From Mactra quadrangularis (taxonomy: Eukaryota > Mollusca > Bivalvia > Venerida > Mactridae), in contig CM046309.1 in NCBI GenBank assembly GCA_025267735.1, positions 56,674,319-56,738,318 on the forward strand: a DNA stretch of 64,000 bases, in the 5' to 3' direction. Positions 62,003 to 64,000 of this stretch are shown piece after piece. Below the pieces are notes generated by a model. It was not told the DNA's origin and did not search any database. It was given only the letters and a program-made list of their open reading frames with translations. Made by a program: the position numbers and the translations under genes. Within the stretch, counting starts at the first letter, position 1. Each line of letters begins with the position of its first letter.

Positions 62003-62149
62003 CCTTTTATCATTAGTATCAGAGACCCTATTAGCTTCATTCTTTCTCATTTGTTTATCTATTTCTAATTTAGCTTCTCTTAATTCTTTCTTACATTGTT
62101 CTAACTCTCTCTTTAATTTCTCTTTTTCATGTTTCTCATCTTCATACAA
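62003..62149 (-). CDS. PPP1R12A: PPP1R12/MYPT shared coiled-coil exon (LYEDEK... region)
   Basis: A 147-nt, phase-0 exon (acceptor TATATTTTCAG, donor GTTGGT) of 49 codons. It begins LYEDEK and ends SDTNDKR, highly charged with heptad-like leucines, and continues directly into ERRALERK. The position and start correspond to the vertebrate segment that follows DYKRLYE. The donor GTTGGT is weaker than usual; the alternative GT seven bases later would break the frame. In gene direction a SINE (62214-62450) lies just upstream in the preceding intron. Confidence 0.9.
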
Positions 62150-62213
62150 CTGAAAATATATAGAAAAATACATTATAGCAATAATAGCTAGTTCACGTAG
62201 ACTTGTACTATGC

Positions 62214-62450
62214 AATATTCATTTTAGCTCCTTTGTGTAACATGTTCTTACGACATAGATAAATCACTTTCGAGTCCCCTTCTTCGTCCCCCAGTACTGA
62301 GCGAGTAGGATAAAGTTTCTTGCTGAGAAAACAACAAGATAGGTTTAGGATGGGATTGACCTAGATCTTGGAATCCATTCCCTGGGTAAGCCTGAATATC
62401 TGGATCCAAACTTTTGACCTACTACTAAGCAGGTGGCTGTGGTTGATAAC
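62214..62450 (-). mobile_element. SINE family A, copy 4 (MYPT intron)
   Basis: Minus strand contains AGCAAGAAACTTTATCCTAC, CTCAGTACTGGGGG and a tail ending GGAGCTAAAATGAATA, as in the other copies. It abuts the 62003-62149 exon side of the intron. Confidence 0.7.
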
Positions 62451-62754
62451 CGACTAAATAGATACAAAGATAGGTAGGAGAATGTCCATAGAAAATACCT
62501 TTACAATATTAGTGCTGTTTGATATCGTATGAATTTAAGGACATTTTGGGGGAAATATTCAACTATTTCACTAATTGTATATCAATTTTCTTCAAATAAA
62601 AAGTGTTTTTTGCACAGAATAATCTTTCCTAGAGCTGATTGGGAAGTAACTTCGGCAGTCATAATGTTTCAATGATTGAGGTTACATTTGAAATACTTTG
62701 AACAGGTGTTTAGAAAACTTTACTCCATAGAAAAAATAAGAGAGGTTAAATTGT

Positions 62755-62880
62755 GTCTGGCACTTGCATGACAGACAAGATTAGAAACGAAAGTATGCTC
62801 TGCCCGGGAATCAAACCTACGATACCTCAAACAGTAGATTTGAAGGCTACTGACTGAGTTAGCTGGCAATGCCAAAATTG
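62755..62880 (-). mobile_element. SINE family C-like, copy 5 (MYPT intron)
   Basis: Minus-strand A box TAACTCAGTCAGTAG and B box GGTTTGATTCCCGGGC followed by AGAGCATACTTTCG, as in copy 2. Confidence 0.65.
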
Positions 62881-62921
62881 ACAAGATCAGAAATTGTAAT
62901 GATGATTATAGTTGATGTTAC

Positions 62922-63041
62922 CTTTTTATAATCTTTTTCTAAGGAGGGAGTAGAACGTGAGTACTCGCTGTATGAACTAGGACGTGTAGATATATGTGTA
63001 GGTACATCTGATGTTGAACCATATCTATTATATCTTGAACT
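62922..63041 (-). CDS. PPP1R12A: PPP1R12/MYPT Ser/Tyr-rich exon upstream of coiled coil
   Basis: A 120-nt, phase-0 exon (acceptor ATATTTTCAG, donor GTAACA) of 40 codons, rich in Ser, Tyr, Thr and Arg, ending SLEKDYKK. The vertebrate protein has a Ser/Tyr/Arg-rich low-complexity stretch ending in a similar DYK motif at this place, just before the coiled coil. This is the most upstream MYPT exon supported by homology in the window. The ankyrin and PP1-binding N-terminus must lie beyond position 64000 on this strand. Confidence 0.85.
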
Positions 63042-63216
63042 CTGAAAATATACAACAACAAATATATAAATAAATAGTTTACTTCATCATTATCATTATC
63101 AGGGCACTAGACAACTTTTGGGGACATGTACCCATACTCTCAGAAAGGGGGAACTTGCATCATTTCAAGACAATACAGGGAATTTTCAAATAACTCTTTA
63201 ATGTGTACAGTTGTTA

Positions 63217-63330
63217 TTCTAAACACTTTATCATTATCATCATCACCATTATCACAATTGTCTTCATTAAAATAATCATTATCAACATCATCATCATCAT
63301 CATTATCAACATTATCATCATACTTCATGG
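63217..63330 (+). repeat. Imperfect (ATC)n microsatellite
   Basis: ATTATC/ATCATC repeats with interruptions; the Asp-rich or Ile-rich frames across it are products of the repeat. Confidence 0.85.
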
Positions 63331-63778
63331 TAATAACAAGGTAAGTCCAAAGTCTGTACTCTCAAATTTTTGGGCACTTATTTATGACATGATTTTTAGA
63401 AAAAAAAATCAAAAATCACTTTGGCGACAGGGCTGAGGTTTTCAAAAAAAATAACTCAGATATGTGATAATTACATAATTCATAGCTTCTGTGGTACCTA
63501 TTACAATATTCATTCAGAGTTATGTCAATTCATAGTATAGTTAATACAATCTCAATTTAAAGTATAATACCAAAGTATATCTAAATATCTTTTATCTTCT
63601 TTCAACTAAGTGTTGAAGATATAAGACTTGTAAAATGTATCACAGATTGAGATGTCCTGGGCTCTTAACTTTACAAGCAATGCCAATACTGACACAATAA
63701 AGACAGCACATGCTCTCATTTTCTTCAATAAACCAGACAATTACAACTATATAAAGATCTATACATATTTATTTATAC

Positions 63779-63805
63779 CTTGTATGGATGATATTGTACA
63801 TCCAT
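63779..63805 (-). CDS. Possible alternative first exon of a short MYPT isoform
   Basis: Nine codons, starting ATG in a good context (A at -3, G at +4) and ending AAG before donor GTATAA, with no acceptor visible upstream. It would join the 62922-63041 exon in phase 0. Vertebrate PPP1R12B makes small C-terminal products (M20/M21) from internal promoters, so a short isoform is conceivable. The evidence is only an ATG, a donor and matching phase, which can occur by chance. Confidence 0.2.
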
Positions 63806-64000
63806 GATGGAATATATTCATGTATATATACAATTTAAAAGATTCTATGTTTTTCAGTTCTATACTTTCCACAGAACCACTAAGAATTCTCAGCAAAACA
63901 AAAACTTGTATTATACTGTTTTGAAACAATGAAAATAAAATGTTACTACATCACCATTGAAAATAATAATAAAAGAACTAATAGATCCAAGAATAAAACA

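Noticed and set aside
63140..63436. Asp/Asn-rich and Ile-rich frames on both strands
   Set aside because: Products of the (ATC)n microsatellite.

Overview
The window is nuclear DNA from an animal, most likely a lophotrochozoan and probably a bivalve mollusc. It is AT-rich by eye, with long intergenic gaps, genes split into short exons with GT-AG introns, and many tRNA-derived SINEs, small hairpin elements, hAT/mariner-type MITEs and one LINE. The species call is an inference from style, not from a match. No bacterial, organellar or viral gene is visible.

Layout. 1-25.7 kb is gene-poor. It holds SINEs, a 2.47-kb hAT-like element with an exact 8-bp target duplication (10538-13011), several MITEs and two promoter-like patches (3.1 and 4.0 kb), but no confident exon. 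25709-33982 (+) is a complete 11-exon gene for PAAF1, the WD40 proteasomal-ATPase-associated factor, coding for 423 residues. 38145-40163 (+) is a 5'-truncated LINE reverse transcriptase with an open frame, followed by a 3' region with six copies of a 173-190 bp tandem repeat. 41.7-56.9 kb is again without a confident gene; it contains repeats, a 25 x 38 bp minisatellite and possibly a long 3' UTR. 56978-63041 (-) is the 3' end of a myosin phosphatase targeting subunit gene (PPP1R12/MYPT). Its 5' part lies beyond the right edge.

The most interesting signal is in the MYPT gene. It has two separate terminal exons of equal length (87 nt each), both spliced in the same phase after the same upstream exon. 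Each encodes a different version of the C-terminal leucine zipper and ends in KLSK-stop. The 3.3-kb interval between them carries four small foldback hairpins in two related pairs. Vertebrates vary this zipper by skipping or including a small exon; here the sequence suggests a choice between two complete zippers.

The second notable signal is the internal structure of the 2.47-kb hAT-like element: a 13-base motif, AACGTACGGGACA, occurs four times exactly and twice in degraded form at roughly 160-200 bp steps or multiples of that.

The two genes are not obviously related in function: one acts on the proteasome 19S particle, the other on actomyosin phosphatase. All exon calls were made by reading frames, splice sites and recalled family sequence; no database search was run.
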